Part shown: positions 37,756 to 48,022 of the stretch, one piece after another
How the letters are laid out: each line of letters begins with the position of its first letter
Position numbering within the stretch: the first letter of the stretch is position 1
Assembly (NCBI RefSeq): GCF_013307205.1
Contig: NZ_CP028940.1
Location: forward strand, 1,843,702-1,907,701
From: Polynucleobacter arcticus
Lineage (GTDB): Bacteria > Pseudomonadota > Gammaproteobacteria > Burkholderiales > Burkholderiaceae
Direction of reading: 5' to 3'
Length of the DNA: 64,000 bases
Position numbers and translations under genes: made by a program
The notes under the pieces: generated by a model
The model's input: the letters and a program-made list of their open reading frames with translations, nothing else
Databases searched by the model: none
What the model was told of the DNA's origin: nothing

Positions 37756-39894
37756 ATGAGCACACCGAATTCTCTCTCTCAAACAGATACTCTTTTGATT
37801 GAAGTATTTACCGAAGAGCTGCCACCAAAATCATTACGTCGCTTAGGTGACGCCTTTAGTGAAGGCATTTACTCTGCGCTGAAAGCTGCTGGGCTCTTGA
37901 GCGAAAACTCCGTTGCTACTGGCTACGCTACACCGCGACGCCTTGCCGTTCAAGTTACGAAGGTCTTAGGCCAAGCCCTCGACTATCCAGTGCGGGAAAA
38001 ATTACTGCCAACTAGTATTGCTTTTGATGGTGATGGCAAACCTACTGCACCCCTACAAAAGAAATTGGCTTCTCTTGGTTATGCTGATATTGACCTTTCC
38101 ACCCTAGAAAAAGCAGGCGAAGGAAAAAATGAAGCGCTTTATCTCAATGTCATCGCCAAAGGTGCAGCATTGGAACAAACTGCCCAACAAGCGCTCGCGC
38201 AGACATTAAGTAAATTACCCATTGCCAAAATGATGCACTATCAAGTGCTACAGAAAAATGGGGAGTTAGCCGATGTTGAATTTGCTCGCCCTGCACATCG
38301 CATCATTGCATTGCATGGCAAACAAACACTCAGCATCAGTGCCTTAGGTATTGATGGGTCCAATCAAACAGAAGGCCATCGCTTTCTGGCTCCAGGCGTC
38401 ATTACCATTGCCTCTGCAGATCAGTATGAGACAGATCTGACCGCCAAGGCAAAAGTATTGCCAAGCTTTAGCAAGCGTCGTGCATTGATCGAATCCGCTT
38501 TATTAAAAGCCGCTGGACTGGATTTAGTGTTGATGCCAGATAGCTTGCTCGATGAAGTTACTGCCCTAGTTGAGTGGCCTGCAATTTATGAGTGTCATTT
38601 TGATCAAGAGTTCTTGGAAGTTCCACAAGAATGCTTAATTCTGACGATGCAGACCAATCAAAAATACTTTGCACTAACTGATCAACAAGGCAAGCTACGC
38701 AATCGATTCTTGATCGTTTCCAATATTGAGACCGAGCAACCTGAGGCGATTATTTCAGGTAACGAGCGTGTGGTACGTCCGCGCCTATCTGATGCGCGCT
38801 TTTTCTTTCAACAAGATCAAAAACGTCCGTTAGCCTCCCGTGTAGCTGACCTTGGAAGAGTGGTTTATCACAATCAACTTGGCAATCAACTGGATCGCAC
38901 TAAGCGCGTGCAAGGGATTGCTATTGGGATCGCTAAATCCTTATCTGCGGATGAAACATCAGCCAGCCGTGCCGCTGAAATTGCTAAAACGGACTTGCTA
39001 ACCGATATGGTTGGTGAGTTCCCAGAACTCCAAGGCATCATGGGTCGCTACTACGCAACCCATGATGGTGAGAACGCCGAAGTAGCTTCTGCTTGTAGCG
39101 AACATTACATGCCCCGTTTTGCAGGTGATACTTTGCCGCAGACTCAAACTGGCACCATCCTGGCGATCGCCGACAAACTAGAGACCCTCGTTGGAATTTG
39201 GGGTGTGGGTCTCGCCCCAACTGGTGACAAAGACCCATACGCATTACGTCGTCATGCTCTCGGTATCTGTCGACTCTTACTAGAGAAGAATCTCAGTTTG
39301 AGCCTACCTGAATTAATTGAACTTGCCCGTAAACAATTTCCACAGACAGATGTACAAGAAAAAGCTAAGGCTGAAGATATTTATGCCTTCATCATTGATC
39401 GTCTGCGTGCTTATTTGCGAGATCAGGCTGTTGCTGGCAAGCCATTCACTACCGAAGAGATTGATGCGGTATTGAGCCAATCTCCAGCGCAATTGAATGA
39501 CTTAATTGATCGGTTAACGGCCTTACGCGAATTCAATGCCTTAGATGAAGCTGCTCAATTGGCTGCAGCCAATAAGCGTATTAGCAATATCCTGAAAAAA
39601 AATGCTACCGTCATTCCAGCCGCTTGCTCAAGCAAACTATTGCAGGTTCCCGCTGAGATCGCACTACATCAGGCGCTTGAGAGACTCATTCCTACACTGA
39701 TCACTGCTTATGAGCAACGTCAGTTCGTAGATCTATTAAAGTCACTAGTCGCATTAAGCGCCCCAATTGATCAATTCTTTGCTGATGTGATGGTGATGGA
39801 TCCGAATCCAGAGTTGCGCGACAACCGCCTAGCCCTCCTGCAACAACTTCACCAGAAAATGAATCTCATTGCCGACCTCGGCAAATTAGCATGA
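37756..39894 (+). CDS. glyS: glycyl-tRNA synthetase beta subunit
   Basis: tRNA-recognition subunit of GlyRS, 712 residues with the ATG at 37756. The reading frame extends upstream inside glyQ, but MSTPNSLSQTDTLLIEVFTEELPPK is the right N-terminus for the family. HD-like and anticodon-binding regions are in the C-terminal half (GTILAIADKLETLVGIW, then DPYALRRHALGICRLLLE). Its last four bases overlap the gmhB start (ATGA), so the two are coupled. Confidence 0.96.
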   Translation: MSTPNSLSQTDTLLIEVFTEELPPKSLRRLGDAFSEGIYSALKAAGLLSENSVATGYATPRRLAVQVTKVLGQALDYPVREKLLPTSIAFDGDGKPTAPLQKKLASLGYADIDLSTLEKAGEGKNEALYLNVIAKGAALEQTAQQALAQTLSKLPIAKMMHYQVLQKNGELADVEFARPAHRIIALHGKQTLSISALGIDGSNQTEGHRFLAPGVITIASADQYETDLTAKAKVLPSFSKRRALIESALLKAAGLDLVLMPDSLLDEVTALVEWPAIYECHFDQEFLEVPQECLILTMQTNQKYFALTDQQGKLRNRFLIVSNIETEQPEAIISGNERVVRPRLSDARFFFQQDQKRPLASRVADLGRVVYHNQLGNQLDRTKRVQGIAIGIAKSLSADETSASRAAEIAKTDLLTDMVGEFPELQGIMGRYYATHDGENAEVASACSEHYMPRFAGDTLPQTQTGTILAIADKLETLVGIWGVGLAPTGDKDPYALRRHALGICRLLLEKNLSLSLPELIELARKQFPQTDVQEKAKAEDIYAFIIDRLRAYLRDQAVAGKPFTTEEIDAVLSQSPAQLNDLIDRLTALREFNALDEAAQLAAANKRISNILKKNATVIPAACSSKLLQVPAEIALHQALERLIPTLITAYEQRQFVDLLKSLVALSAPIDQFFADVMVMDPNPELRDNRLALLQQLHQKMNLIADLGKLA

Positions 39895-40463
39895 GCAACA
39901 GCTCTTCTAAACTGATCATTCTTGATCGCGATGGCGTAATCAATGAGGATCGAGATGATTATGTGAAGTCGAGTGAGGAGTGGATTCCGTTACCTGGAAG
40001 CTTAGAGGCGATTGCACTGCTCAATCAAGCGGGCTATCAAATTACTGTAGCAACTAATCAATCTGGTTTGGCACGCGGCTATTTCAATATCAATGATTTA
40101 CATGCGATGCATAGCAAAATGGATAAACTGCTTAAGCCCTTAGGTGGCCACATTGACAGCATTTTCTTTTGCCCGCATACCGACGCTCATGCTTGTGATT
40201 GCCGAAAGCCCCTGCCAGGGATGATGAAGGAGATTGCATTACGGTATAAAAAAAATCAGAATGCCGCGCCTTTATTGGGAGTGCCAATTGTGGGCGACTC
40301 CTTGCGCGATCTTCAGGCAGGCGTTGCCCTAGGGGCTAGTCCGCATTTGGTATTAACTGGCAAAGGAAGTAAAACTTTAGAAAAAGGTGGGTTACCAGAG
40401 GGTACGCAAATTCATACGGATTTGATGGCATTTGCTAGTGCGCTCTTGCGAGATCAGGTTTAA
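39891..40463 (+). CDS. gmhB: D-glycero-beta-D-manno-heptose 1,7-bisphosphate 7-phosphatase
   Basis: HAD-family phosphatase in ADP-heptose synthesis for LPS. Catalytic DRDGVIN at 12-18 (nucleophile Asp12, acid Asp14), ATNQSGLARG (54-63), and the zinc loop with Cys94, His96, Cys102 and Cys104, which marks GmhB within HADs; GDSLRDLQAG follows. It is 190 residues. It couples to glyS by ATGA overlap. Works upstream of WaaF, encoded at 9008. Confidence 0.93.
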   Translation: MSNSSSKLIILDRDGVINEDRDDYVKSSEEWIPLPGSLEAIALLNQAGYQITVATNQSGLARGYFNINDLHAMHSKMDKLLKPLGGHIDSIFFCPHTDAHACDCRKPLPGMMKEIALRYKKNQNAAPLLGVPIVGDSLRDLQAGVALGASPHLVLTGKGSKTLEKGGLPEGTQIHTDLMAFASALLRDQV

Positions 40464-40470
40464 TAGAAAC

Positions 40471-41220
40471 ATGACTTTTATCCGCTCCGCCCTATTTACT
40501 CTATTTCTACTGATCTTTACACCGATCTGGTCAGTACTGTGCATATTGGTTTTTCCATTTCTCAATCCTGAGAATCGATATCGATTTATCGGTCTTTGGA
40601 ATAAAGTGGTGATTTGGATATTGCAACCACTCTGCGGCATTCGTTATGAAATTCGCGGTATGGAAAATATGATGGCAGTATTGGATCAACCCGTTGTCGT
40701 GCTGAGTAAACACCAATCGGCTTACGAGACTATTTTTTACATCGCCCTGCTTCCCAAACAAGTCTGCTTCGTCTTTAAAAGAGAATTGCTCTGGATCCCG
40801 TTCTTCGGCTGGGCCTTAGCTTTGCTCAAGATGATTCACATCAACCGCAATAGCAAGGAAACTGCAGCGCTCTCTGTGGTTGGACAAGGACGTAAACGCT
40901 TAAGCGAAGGCAAATGGATCTTACTGTTTCCCGAGGGTACTAGAACACCGACCGGGTCCCATAGGCCCTACAGCAAGGGTGGCGCCAGACTTGCGAGCGC
41001 TACCGAGGCATTGGTGATTCCGATTGCGCATAATGCGGGTCGCTGCTGGCCAAAGAATAGCTTCCTAAAACAACCAGGCACAGTCATATTCTCAATTGGT
41101 CCCGCGATTACCTCGGCTGGAAAAACTGGAGGCCAGCTTCATCAAGAGGTAGAAAAGTGGATTGAAGCCGAGATGCGAGTAATTGATCCGACTGCATATC
41201 AGCAGTCAATAAGCTCTTAG
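40471..41220 (+). CDS. plsC: 1-acyl-sn-glycerol-3-phosphate acyltransferase
   Basis: Makes phosphatidic acid at the inner membrane. An N-terminal hydrophobic segment (about 5-35) precedes the acyltransferase motifs KHQSAYET (HX4E here rather than the usual HX4D) and FPEGTRTPTG. It is 249 residues from the ATG at 40471; the frame upstream lies inside gmhB. It is the last gene of the plus-strand run and ends 4 bases from the convergent rsmA stop. Confidence 0.92.
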   Translation: MTFIRSALFTLFLLIFTPIWSVLCILVFPFLNPENRYRFIGLWNKVVIWILQPLCGIRYEIRGMENMMAVLDQPVVVLSKHQSAYETIFYIALLPKQVCFVFKRELLWIPFFGWALALLKMIHINRNSKETAALSVVGQGRKRLSEGKWILLFPEGTRTPTGSHRPYSKGGARLASATEALVIPIAHNAGRCWPKNSFLKQPGTVIFSIGPAITSAGKTGGQLHQEVEKWIEAEMRVIDPTAYQQSISS

Positions 41221-41224
41221 AGAT

Positions 41225-42004
41225 TTATGTGGCTAGGACTTTAGCCCATTCAATATAGCGCTCCACTGAAATATCTTGTGCGCGCGCCTTCAACTCGGAA
41301 TCGGACAGAGCTAGCCGGTCAGAGAAAACGGACAGGTTAGTACGCAACATTTTTCTTCTTTGAGAAAATGCTGCTGCTACGACTTTTTCCAAAGCATGCC
41401 ACTGGGCATCACTTAAATGAAAATCTCTTCTAGGAATCATGCGAACTACAGCAGAGTTCACCTTAGGCTGTGGATCGAATGCCTCAGGAGGAACCTCAAG
41501 CACCAGCTCCATGTCATAGCGCGCTTGCAACATCACCGATAGCCTACTGAATTCTGAACCACCAGCCTTAGATACCATGCGCTCTACTACCTCAGCCTGC
41601 AGCATGAATACTTGTTCATCAATCACATGAGCAGCTGAGACTAAATGAAAAAGTAATGGCGAAGAAATGTTGTATGGCAGGTTACCGACGACCTTACACA
41701 AACCACCATTGACTGGTCGCGTTGTTGCCCAAGCTAGAAAATCAAACTTAAGAGCATCCCCCTCAATTATATTAAGACCTTTGAGATTTTCTTGATTCCA
41801 ATAAGCCACTAAATCTCGGTCAATCTCTAAAAGATCTAAATGATCAAGGCTGCTGAGCAAAGGCTTTGTCAGTGCGCCAAGACCCGGGCCGATTTCAATC
41901 ACGTGCATATTCTCGCTGGGATTGATTGCGGCAACGATGGAATAAATCACTCCCGAGTCCTGCAAAAAGTTTTGACCAAATCGCTTGCGAGCACGATGCA
42001 TCAT
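41225..42004 (-). CDS. rsmA: 16S rRNA dimethyladenosine transferase RsmA/KsgA
   Basis: Dimethylates A1518 and A1519 of 16S rRNA. KRFGQNFLQDSGV (7-19), SAM-binding IGPGLGALTKPLL (37-49) and catalytic NLPYNISSPLLF are the KsgA motifs. It is 259 residues. The start ATG at 42004 overlaps the pdxA stop (ATGA). It completes the conserved lptD-surA-pdxA-rsmA order. Confidence 0.96.
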   Translation of the reverse strand: MMHRARKRFGQNFLQDSGVIYSIVAAINPSENMHVIEIGPGLGALTKPLLSSLDHLDLLEIDRDLVAYWNQENLKGLNIIEGDALKFDFLAWATTRPVNGGLCKVVGNLPYNISSPLLFHLVSAAHVIDEQVFMLQAEVVERMVSKAGGSEFSRLSVMLQARYDMELVLEVPPEAFDPQPKVNSAVVRMIPRRDFHLSDAQWHALEKVVAAAFSQRRKMLRTNLSVFSDRLALSDSELKARAQDISVERYIEWAKVLAT

Positions 42005-43026
42005 GTATTGGCACTCTGAGAATTGACTGCTAATTGATAAGCCAAGCCCAAAGCTTCAAGCATGCTGCCAGAGTCCGCTAGGCCTTTACCAGCAATATCT
42101 AGTGCGGTGCCATGATCAACTGAAGTACGAATAATTGGTAGTCCCAAGGTGACATTTACCCCGCCACCAAAGCTAACAAACTTAAATGGTGCTAGACCTT
42201 GGTCGTGATACATCGCAATAAATGCATCCACGGTTTCTAAGCAGCCAGCATCAAACATCGTGTCACCAGGATAGGGTCCGCTTACCTGCATATCAAGATC
42301 TTTTGCAGCTTGAATAGCTGGACTAATTATCTCGATTTCTTCGCGCCCGAGATAACCTGATTCACCCGCATGAGGGTTTAGGCCAGCAACACGAATTACC
42401 GGCTTAGCGATACCGAATTTTGTTCGCAAGTCAGAATCAACAATACGAATAGTTTCCAGAATATGCTCGCAACTCAATGCAGAAGGCACATCGCTCAATG
42501 GCAAATGCGTAGTGGCTAAAGCAACCCGTAGCGCACGAGCACTCTGGAGACCTAAAAATCCTGCTGGCAAGCTTGCGCACAACATCATGACAACATGATC
42601 TCGATGACATAACTTTGCTAAATATTCGGTATGTCCAGTAAACAGTACATTACCTGTAGTACATCCATCATTGATCACGCTCTTTTGAATTGGTGCAGTC
42701 ACCATAGCAGCGAAGCGACCATCAAGACATCCCTCTACTGCGGTGTTGAGCATTTCGAGAACATACTGGGCATTTAATGAATTTAATTGACCGGAAATAA
42801 CTGGTACAGAAAGTGAAACTTCCTCTACCTTCAAGCGAGTTAGTAGGTCCTGAGGTATTTCAGCTATTGGGAGTAGGCTTCGGTCACCCAGCAAGGTAAT
42901 AATTACGTTAGGCTGGACTTGCAAGAAGGCAAGCGCTGCTGCAACTGAAACCTCCGGACCAACCCCGGCGGGCTCGCCAGTACTGATGACGAGATTAACG
43001 AGGGCTGGCTGCTGGATCATCTGCAT
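42001..43026 (-). CDS. pdxA: 4-hydroxythreonine-4-phosphate dehydrogenase PdxA
   Basis: NAD-dependent oxidation in pyridoxal phosphate synthesis (DXP-independent route). STGEPAGVGPE (15-25) opens the family. Metal-site histidines are in HTEYLAKL, in the motif MYHDQGLAPFK and in GLNPHAGESG. It is 341 residues. It overlaps the end of surA by 32 bases (26 if the second Met is the start), so it is probably translationally coupled. Confidence 0.94.
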   Translation of the reverse strand: MQMIQQPALVNLVISTGEPAGVGPEVSVAAALAFLQVQPNVIITLLGDRSLLPIAEIPQDLLTRLKVEEVSLSVPVISGQLNSLNAQYVLEMLNTAVEGCLDGRFAAMVTAPIQKSVINDGCTTGNVLFTGHTEYLAKLCHRDHVVMMLCASLPAGFLGLQSARALRVALATTHLPLSDVPSALSCEHILETIRIVDSDLRTKFGIAKPVIRVAGLNPHAGESGYLGREEIEIISPAIQAAKDLDMQVSGPYPGDTMFDAGCLETVDAFIAMYHDQGLAPFKFVSFGGGVNVTLGLPIIRTSVDHGTALDIAGKGLADSGSMLEALGLAYQLAVNSQSANT

Positions 43027-44446
43027 TAATGATCTTCACCGTAGCGGTATCGCGCAATTCACGTAACCAATCCTGGTAAGCCTGCTCAAACTTACGCTCA
43101 CGGATAGCCGCACGGGCAAATTGACGCTGCTTCTCTAAAGTGAGTTGCGCTTCACGACGTTCGAGCACTTGAATTAAATGCCAGCCAAACTCTGTCTTTA
43201 CGGGGTTACTCACCTCACCAATTTGTAAGCGATTCATTGCTTGATCAAACTCTGGAACCAAATCGCCAGGACCCATCCAACCAAGATTTCCGCCATTAGC
43301 CGCAGAACCATCCTCTGAATATTTTTTAGCCAACTCACCAAAATCAACCGTCTTTGAACGAATCTGATCTCGGAAACCTGCCAAGCGTCTTTCAGCATCT
43401 TGGTCAGTCAATCCAGTACGACTACGTAATAAGATATGGCGAGATAGGGTCTGTGTCACCATAATATTTTGAGGTGTCGACGCAGCATTCTCCTGCGGAG
43501 CAGCTTGTTGTGGCACAGAGGCACTAGCCATTAGCGCACGTCGATCCAGAACCTTGAGGACGTGATAACCAGCCGGACTCTTCACAACTGCATTAGCAAC
43601 CTGACCGCTCCCAATGTTTCTAATGGCCTCATAAAATAATTGCGGCAAGCGATCTGGGGTGCGATAACCCAGATCCTGAAACTTAATCTTCGGATTGTCT
43701 TTGGCTGCCATCGCTCCCAGTTGCAAGAAATCAACATCGCCCCGGGCATCGCGTAACAGTGATTCTGCTTTTTTCTTTGCTTCAGCTTGGGCACCTACGC
43801 CTGCACTAGCATCCGCAGGAATAAAAATTTGTGCCACATCAATTTCTTCAGGCTCACCTTTTGCCGCTGGTGTTGAGCGTGCTACTTTTCCCGCGCCAGC
43901 GACCTCACGATTCCGGTCTGCAATGAAGTTATCAATTTCCGCATCAGAAATCTTAATTTTGCCTTCTACCTCGCGCTCGCGATAACGGCTAATAACAATA
44001 TCGTCACGCAACAGCTCTCGATAACGCTCATAAGTACTACCAGTTGCTGCTATTTTGACCTTTAATTCGGCAATAGTTAATTTATTCTTGGCAGCAATAT
44101 CACCGACGATTTTATCGAGCTCTTTGTTGCTGACAGCGAGACCCTCTAGTTCAGCATTTTGGACTTGAATCTTTTCAAGGATGAGGCGCTCAAGTACGGT
44201 CTTGCGCACAGTTGCTGCATCAGGCAGTTTGGTTCCCTGCTTTTGCAGCGCCGCGATTCGATCGTCAATCTCTTTGCGTGTGACGTAGCCTGTATTGACT
44301 ACTGCAGCAACACCATCAATATTGCGAATTTTGCTATCTGATGAAGTCTTGGTGCTATCTTGCGCAAAAGCAAATTGAGACAGCAAAGCAGCACCAGCTA
44401 ACATCATGGCTGCAAGAGCTTGGTTAAATCGATTCCTATGCATCAT
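42995..44446 (-). CDS. surA: periplasmic chaperone and peptidyl-prolyl isomerase SurA
   Basis: Escort of outer-membrane proteins such as LptD. Signal peptide 1-29 (ALAAMMLAGAALLSQFAFAQ). An N-terminal chaperone domain (about 45-190) is followed by two parvulin domains: a degenerate one at about 205-310, and a better one at about 340-440 with HILLRSRTGLT, YSEDGSAANGGNLGWMGPGDLVPEFDQAM and GWHLIQVLERRE. It is 483 residues, slightly longer than E. coli SurA. It overlaps lptD by 4 bases (ATGA). Confidence 0.94.
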   Translation of the reverse strand: MMHRNRFNQALAAMMLAGAALLSQFAFAQDSTKTSSDSKIRNIDGVAAVVNTGYVTRKEIDDRIAALQKQGTKLPDAATVRKTVLERLILEKIQVQNAELEGLAVSNKELDKIVGDIAAKNKLTIAELKVKIAATGSTYERYRELLRDDIVISRYREREVEGKIKISDAEIDNFIADRNREVAGAGKVARSTPAAKGEPEEIDVAQIFIPADASAGVGAQAEAKKKAESLLRDARGDVDFLQLGAMAAKDNPKIKFQDLGYRTPDRLPQLFYEAIRNIGSGQVANAVVKSPAGYHVLKVLDRRALMASASVPQQAAPQENAASTPQNIMVTQTLSRHILLRSRTGLTDQDAERRLAGFRDQIRSKTVDFGELAKKYSEDGSAANGGNLGWMGPGDLVPEFDQAMNRLQIGEVSNPVKTEFGWHLIQVLERREAQLTLEKQRQFARAAIRERKFEQAYQDWLRELRDTATVKIINADDPAASPR

Positions 44447-46977
44447 TGATAGTTCTCATATATTGAAGGTGGTATAGGCTTAGAAGTAGGCATATATCCG
44501 GGAACATTAAACTTCATGATATCAACTGGATTGCTACCGGCGCTACCAAAGCCCCTAAATTCTATTTGGAATAAAACTTGGGTAGTCGTTATTTGTGAGG
44601 TATTTAGCATCTGTGAGTAGGCGCCACGTAAGGTCCAACAGTCTCGCATCCACTCCAAAGCTACTAAGGTATTGAGTGTTTTGGTCGTTAAAGCATCATA
44701 TCCCCAGCGGCCTAAGACAGAGACCTCACGAGTGAGGGGCCATTGGCCTGAAATATTGTATTGATCTGTGGTGGTTGCTGAGGGTACAAAAGCTTGGTTA
44801 TTCTGAACGGATGCTTGCGTTGGCGGCGTCCAAACATTGCGATAGCCAAAGTTCAAACTTCTACCCGGTGTAGGGCGCCAACTTCCCCCAACCGTTGTTT
44901 GAACCAGGCGATTTAATTGAGTGTTGTACTGGCCGAATACATCCGTGCTGAAATTGCCAAGCAAGCGCACTGAAGCCGAGCCTAAGGTATCGGAATAGGT
45001 TGTTGGGTTGGCAATAGTGCCATTTAGACCCACTTTCTGGCCCGTAAAGGCCTGGCGCTGAGCAAGTGTGACATTAGCGCGCTCTGCACCGGTACTAGCT
45101 TCAATCATGCGGCTAGTTAAACCACCAGTCAATTTATTGTTATCGGCAATACGGTCATTACCGATAAACGTGTTTTCACTAAAAATTTGAGTGACCCCAA
45201 AACCAGCATCGGCCGTATCAAACAATGGGGTTTGGGCTTGGCTTTGAAATGGCGTGTAAACATAAAAAGCTCTTGGCTCCATGGTGAGCAACATATCGCG
45301 ACCAAAGAAGCCTTTTAATTCTGCGGCATCTCTTTCAAATGACAGACCTGAATCCAAACTAACTGTGGGTATCGTAAAACCTTGGGCAATCGGAGCGCCT
45401 ACTGGGTTGTATGGTGTTACGTTATAAGTATTCGACTGAAAACTCACCTTTGGCGTAATGTAATAGCCAGGGGTAATTTGAGGCAGGGCTAAGGCGCCCT
45501 TAATTACCGTTCTATCCGCTTGGCTATAAGCCCCCGGCGCGGTTGCCGCCAGGTTGCTTCCAATGTTATAGGCAAAGCGTGTGAAATCCGTTGAAAAAGT
45601 CGTTGTGGGACCAGATGGCAAAATAATGTACTTCCCACTAGCATCAGCAACTGTTGGTGTTAAGCGGTTGTTATAGGCGGCCGTAATATTAGGCAAAATA
45701 TTGTAAGGGGACTGCACCGTCACAGTTGGATCTGGCTGCAAGGTTTGAAAGGTCATTGCCCTTGCTCCCACAGTCCAATTACTTAATGTCCCCGTCAGAT
45801 TCTTGGTAGTACCGACATCTTGACGAAATTGGTTTGTCACAGCCCCGGCAATAGTTTGTGAGAAGTCGGTTGGATATAAGTTATCCGAAACGCGAGCCAC
45901 ATTGGCATAGCCCGTCCATGCCCCAGCAATGGGGATCCCGCCCATTCCCAATAAATCGCCACTAAAGTTCTGTCTCTGCTGCCAGTCGTAGCGCCAGCGA
46001 TCAGTTCCAGTCTTACGGTCATAAGGCAGATAGTCTCCGCCTAAGCTACCTGAATATTGCTTATCTAGGAACTGATACTTGGCACCCAACTGAACACCAC
46101 GTTGACCCATGACTCGGGGCAGTAACAGCAGATCACGATTTGGAGCGATATTGACGTAATAGGGCTGCGTGATGTCAATACCGTTGTTAGAGTTATAGCC
46201 AGCTACTGGGGCTAATATTCCAGAACGACGTTGATTCGATGTTGGGGCCGTGAAATAAGGTACATAAGCAATGGGTACGTCAAAGAACCGCATGACACCA
46301 TGTGTACCCACCATTTCTTTTTGTTCGTTATCTATTTCAAGGGTACTAGCTGTGAAATACCAATCGAGGTTTTCTGGAGTGCAAGTAGTGTAAGTTGCCT
46401 TGTCAAATACGAATACGTCAGAGCTTGCGATCGTTAATTTTTTTGCTTTACCACTAGCGCGATTATCTCGGAGCTCATAATTTGGAGTCTCCATTTCACC
46501 GTCACGTGCATCTACTCGTAAACGCGCCTTTGGGCCCTTAAATAATGCGTTCCCTTTTGAAAATTCAGCATTACCTAATAAATTTGCCACATCAGAATCA
46601 GGGTCGTATTTAATTTCATCTGCTTTAATGACGGCGCCATTACGACGAATTTGTGCCCGTCCTTTTAAACGCATTTCCCGATCCACAATTCCATCAATCG
46701 AATCACTCGATGTAAAGGTTAATGCTTTGCTATCCTCAATAGGCTTTCCAACTCGCAGTTGATCATCCAGCTTGAGAACGGTGACATCGCCACGATCAGG
46801 GATCAAAACAGAGTTAGCAGAGCTTCCTAAAGACTGCGCTGAGGGGGGTAGAGGCGCTGGTGCTTGAGCAACACTTGGGAGCGCAAATTGCGACAATCCA
46901 ACCCCCATCATTACGCGCAGGGTGACAGTTAAAAAAAGAGGGGCGCAAAGGCCGGCGCGACGGCGATAATGACTCAT
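44443..46977 (-). CDS. lptD: LPS-assembly protein LptD
   Basis: Outer-membrane barrel that inserts LPS with LptE. Signal peptide about 1-38 (LTVTLRVMMGVGLSQFALPSVAQA). The periplasmic beta-jellyroll (OstA-like, about 85-215) is followed by the barrel domain to the C-terminus. It is 844 residues. The mature protein has just two cysteines, Cys199 and Cys780, fitting a single disulfide between the jellyroll and barrel domains, where E. coli has two. It diverges from amgK across about 33 bases. Confidence 0.95.
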   Translation of the reverse strand: MSHYRRRAGLCAPLFLTVTLRVMMGVGLSQFALPSVAQAPAPLPPSAQSLGSSANSVLIPDRGDVTVLKLDDQLRVGKPIEDSKALTFTSSDSIDGIVDREMRLKGRAQIRRNGAVIKADEIKYDPDSDVANLLGNAEFSKGNALFKGPKARLRVDARDGEMETPNYELRDNRASGKAKKLTIASSDVFVFDKATYTTCTPENLDWYFTASTLEIDNEQKEMVGTHGVMRFFDVPIAYVPYFTAPTSNQRRSGILAPVAGYNSNNGIDITQPYYVNIAPNRDLLLLPRVMGQRGVQLGAKYQFLDKQYSGSLGGDYLPYDRKTGTDRWRYDWQQRQNFSGDLLGMGGIPIAGAWTGYANVARVSDNLYPTDFSQTIAGAVTNQFRQDVGTTKNLTGTLSNWTVGARAMTFQTLQPDPTVTVQSPYNILPNITAAYNNRLTPTVADASGKYIILPSGPTTTFSTDFTRFAYNIGSNLAATAPGAYSQADRTVIKGALALPQITPGYYITPKVSFQSNTYNVTPYNPVGAPIAQGFTIPTVSLDSGLSFERDAAELKGFFGRDMLLTMEPRAFYVYTPFQSQAQTPLFDTADAGFGVTQIFSENTFIGNDRIADNNKLTGGLTSRMIEASTGAERANVTLAQRQAFTGQKVGLNGTIANPTTYSDTLGSASVRLLGNFSTDVFGQYNTQLNRLVQTTVGGSWRPTPGRSLNFGYRNVWTPPTQASVQNNQAFVPSATTTDQYNISGQWPLTREVSVLGRWGYDALTTKTLNTLVALEWMRDCWTLRGAYSQMLNTSQITTTQVLFQIEFRGFGSAGSNPVDIMKFNVPGYMPTSKPIPPSIYENYQ

Positions 46978-47010
46978 AGATCCAGACCCGCCTTATTATA
47001 CGAATCGACC

Positions 47011-48012
47011 ATGACTGACTCCCGCTTAGACTCCCTCCGCAACTGGCTAAAAGGCCTTGAACCTAGCTGGCAATTAGATCTCCCCACTTTGGCCCCGGCC
47101 TCGGCAGATGCCAGCTTTCGGCGATATTTCCGGATTGAGTCTAAAAACCCCGATTTTCGGACTTTAATTGTGATGGACGCCCCACCCCAACATGAGCCCT
47201 TAGATGCCTTCATCGCGGTCGATTTATTGCTCGACAATGGGGGTTTAAATGTTCCAAAAATCCTAGAACAAAATACTGTCGAGGGTTTTCTTTTACTCAA
47301 CGATTTGGGCAATAAAACCTACCTAGCGGAACTCAATTCTGAGAGCGCTGATCATTTGTATAAAGATGCGACGCACGCTTTAGTGCAAATGCAATTAGCG
47401 AGCAAACCCGATGTATTACCAAACTACGATGAAGCACTGTTGCAACGAGAATTAGATTTATTTCCTAAGTGGTATCTAAAGGAACATCTACACCTTGAGT
47501 TAACCGAACTTCAGCATGCTCAAATGAAGCAGGCGTTTGAACTCATCCTGCAAAATAACCTTGCACAGGCGAAAGTCTATGTTCACCGTGATTACCATTC
47601 ACGCAATCTCATGGTGACTGAAAAAAATAATCCAGGCGTCATTGATTTTCAAGATGCTGTGTATGGACCAATTACGTACGATGCCGCTTCTCTCTGGCGT
47701 GATGCTTACATTGTATGGCCCGAAGAACGCGTGATTGATTGGGTTATTAAGTTCTGGGAAGAAGGTCGTCAAGCAGGCTTACCCATGCCTAATGATTTTG
47801 GGCAGTTCTATCGTGACTTTGAATGGATGGGTTTACAACGCCACCTCAAAGTCTTAGGTATCTTTGCAAGGCTATTTCATCGTGATGGTAAGGATGCTTA
47901 TCTCAAAGATATTCCATTAGTACTCGAATATGCGATTGCTACTGCTAATCGTTATATTGAACTAAAGCCTTTGGCGCGAATTTTAGAATCGACACGGCCA
48001 ACTCAGAAATAA
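47011..48012 (+). CDS. amgK: AmgK-like sugar kinase (anomeric MurNAc/GlcNAc kinase)
   Basis: Aminoglycoside-phosphotransferase-fold kinase, 333 residues. HRDYHSRNL (192-200) holds the catalytic Asp and DFQDA (212-216) the metal Asp. Of several possible kinases, AmgK is chosen because the next gene is MurU, as in Pseudomonas, where both make UDP-MurNAc from recycled MurNAc. The ATG at 47011 is used; the frame upstream would run across the lptD start. Confidence 0.87.
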   Translation: MTDSRLDSLRNWLKGLEPSWQLDLPTLAPASADASFRRYFRIESKNPDFRTLIVMDAPPQHEPLDAFIAVDLLLDNGGLNVPKILEQNTVEGFLLLNDLGNKTYLAELNSESADHLYKDATHALVQMQLASKPDVLPNYDEALLQRELDLFPKWYLKEHLHLELTELQHAQMKQAFELILQNNLAQAKVYVHRDYHSRNLMVTEKNNPGVIDFQDAVYGPITYDAASLWRDAYIVWPEERVIDWVIKFWEEGRQAGLPMPNDFGQFYRDFEWMGLQRHLKVLGIFARLFHRDGKDAYLKDIPLVLEYAIATANRYIELKPLARILESTRPTQK

Positions 48013-48022
48013 GCACCCATTC

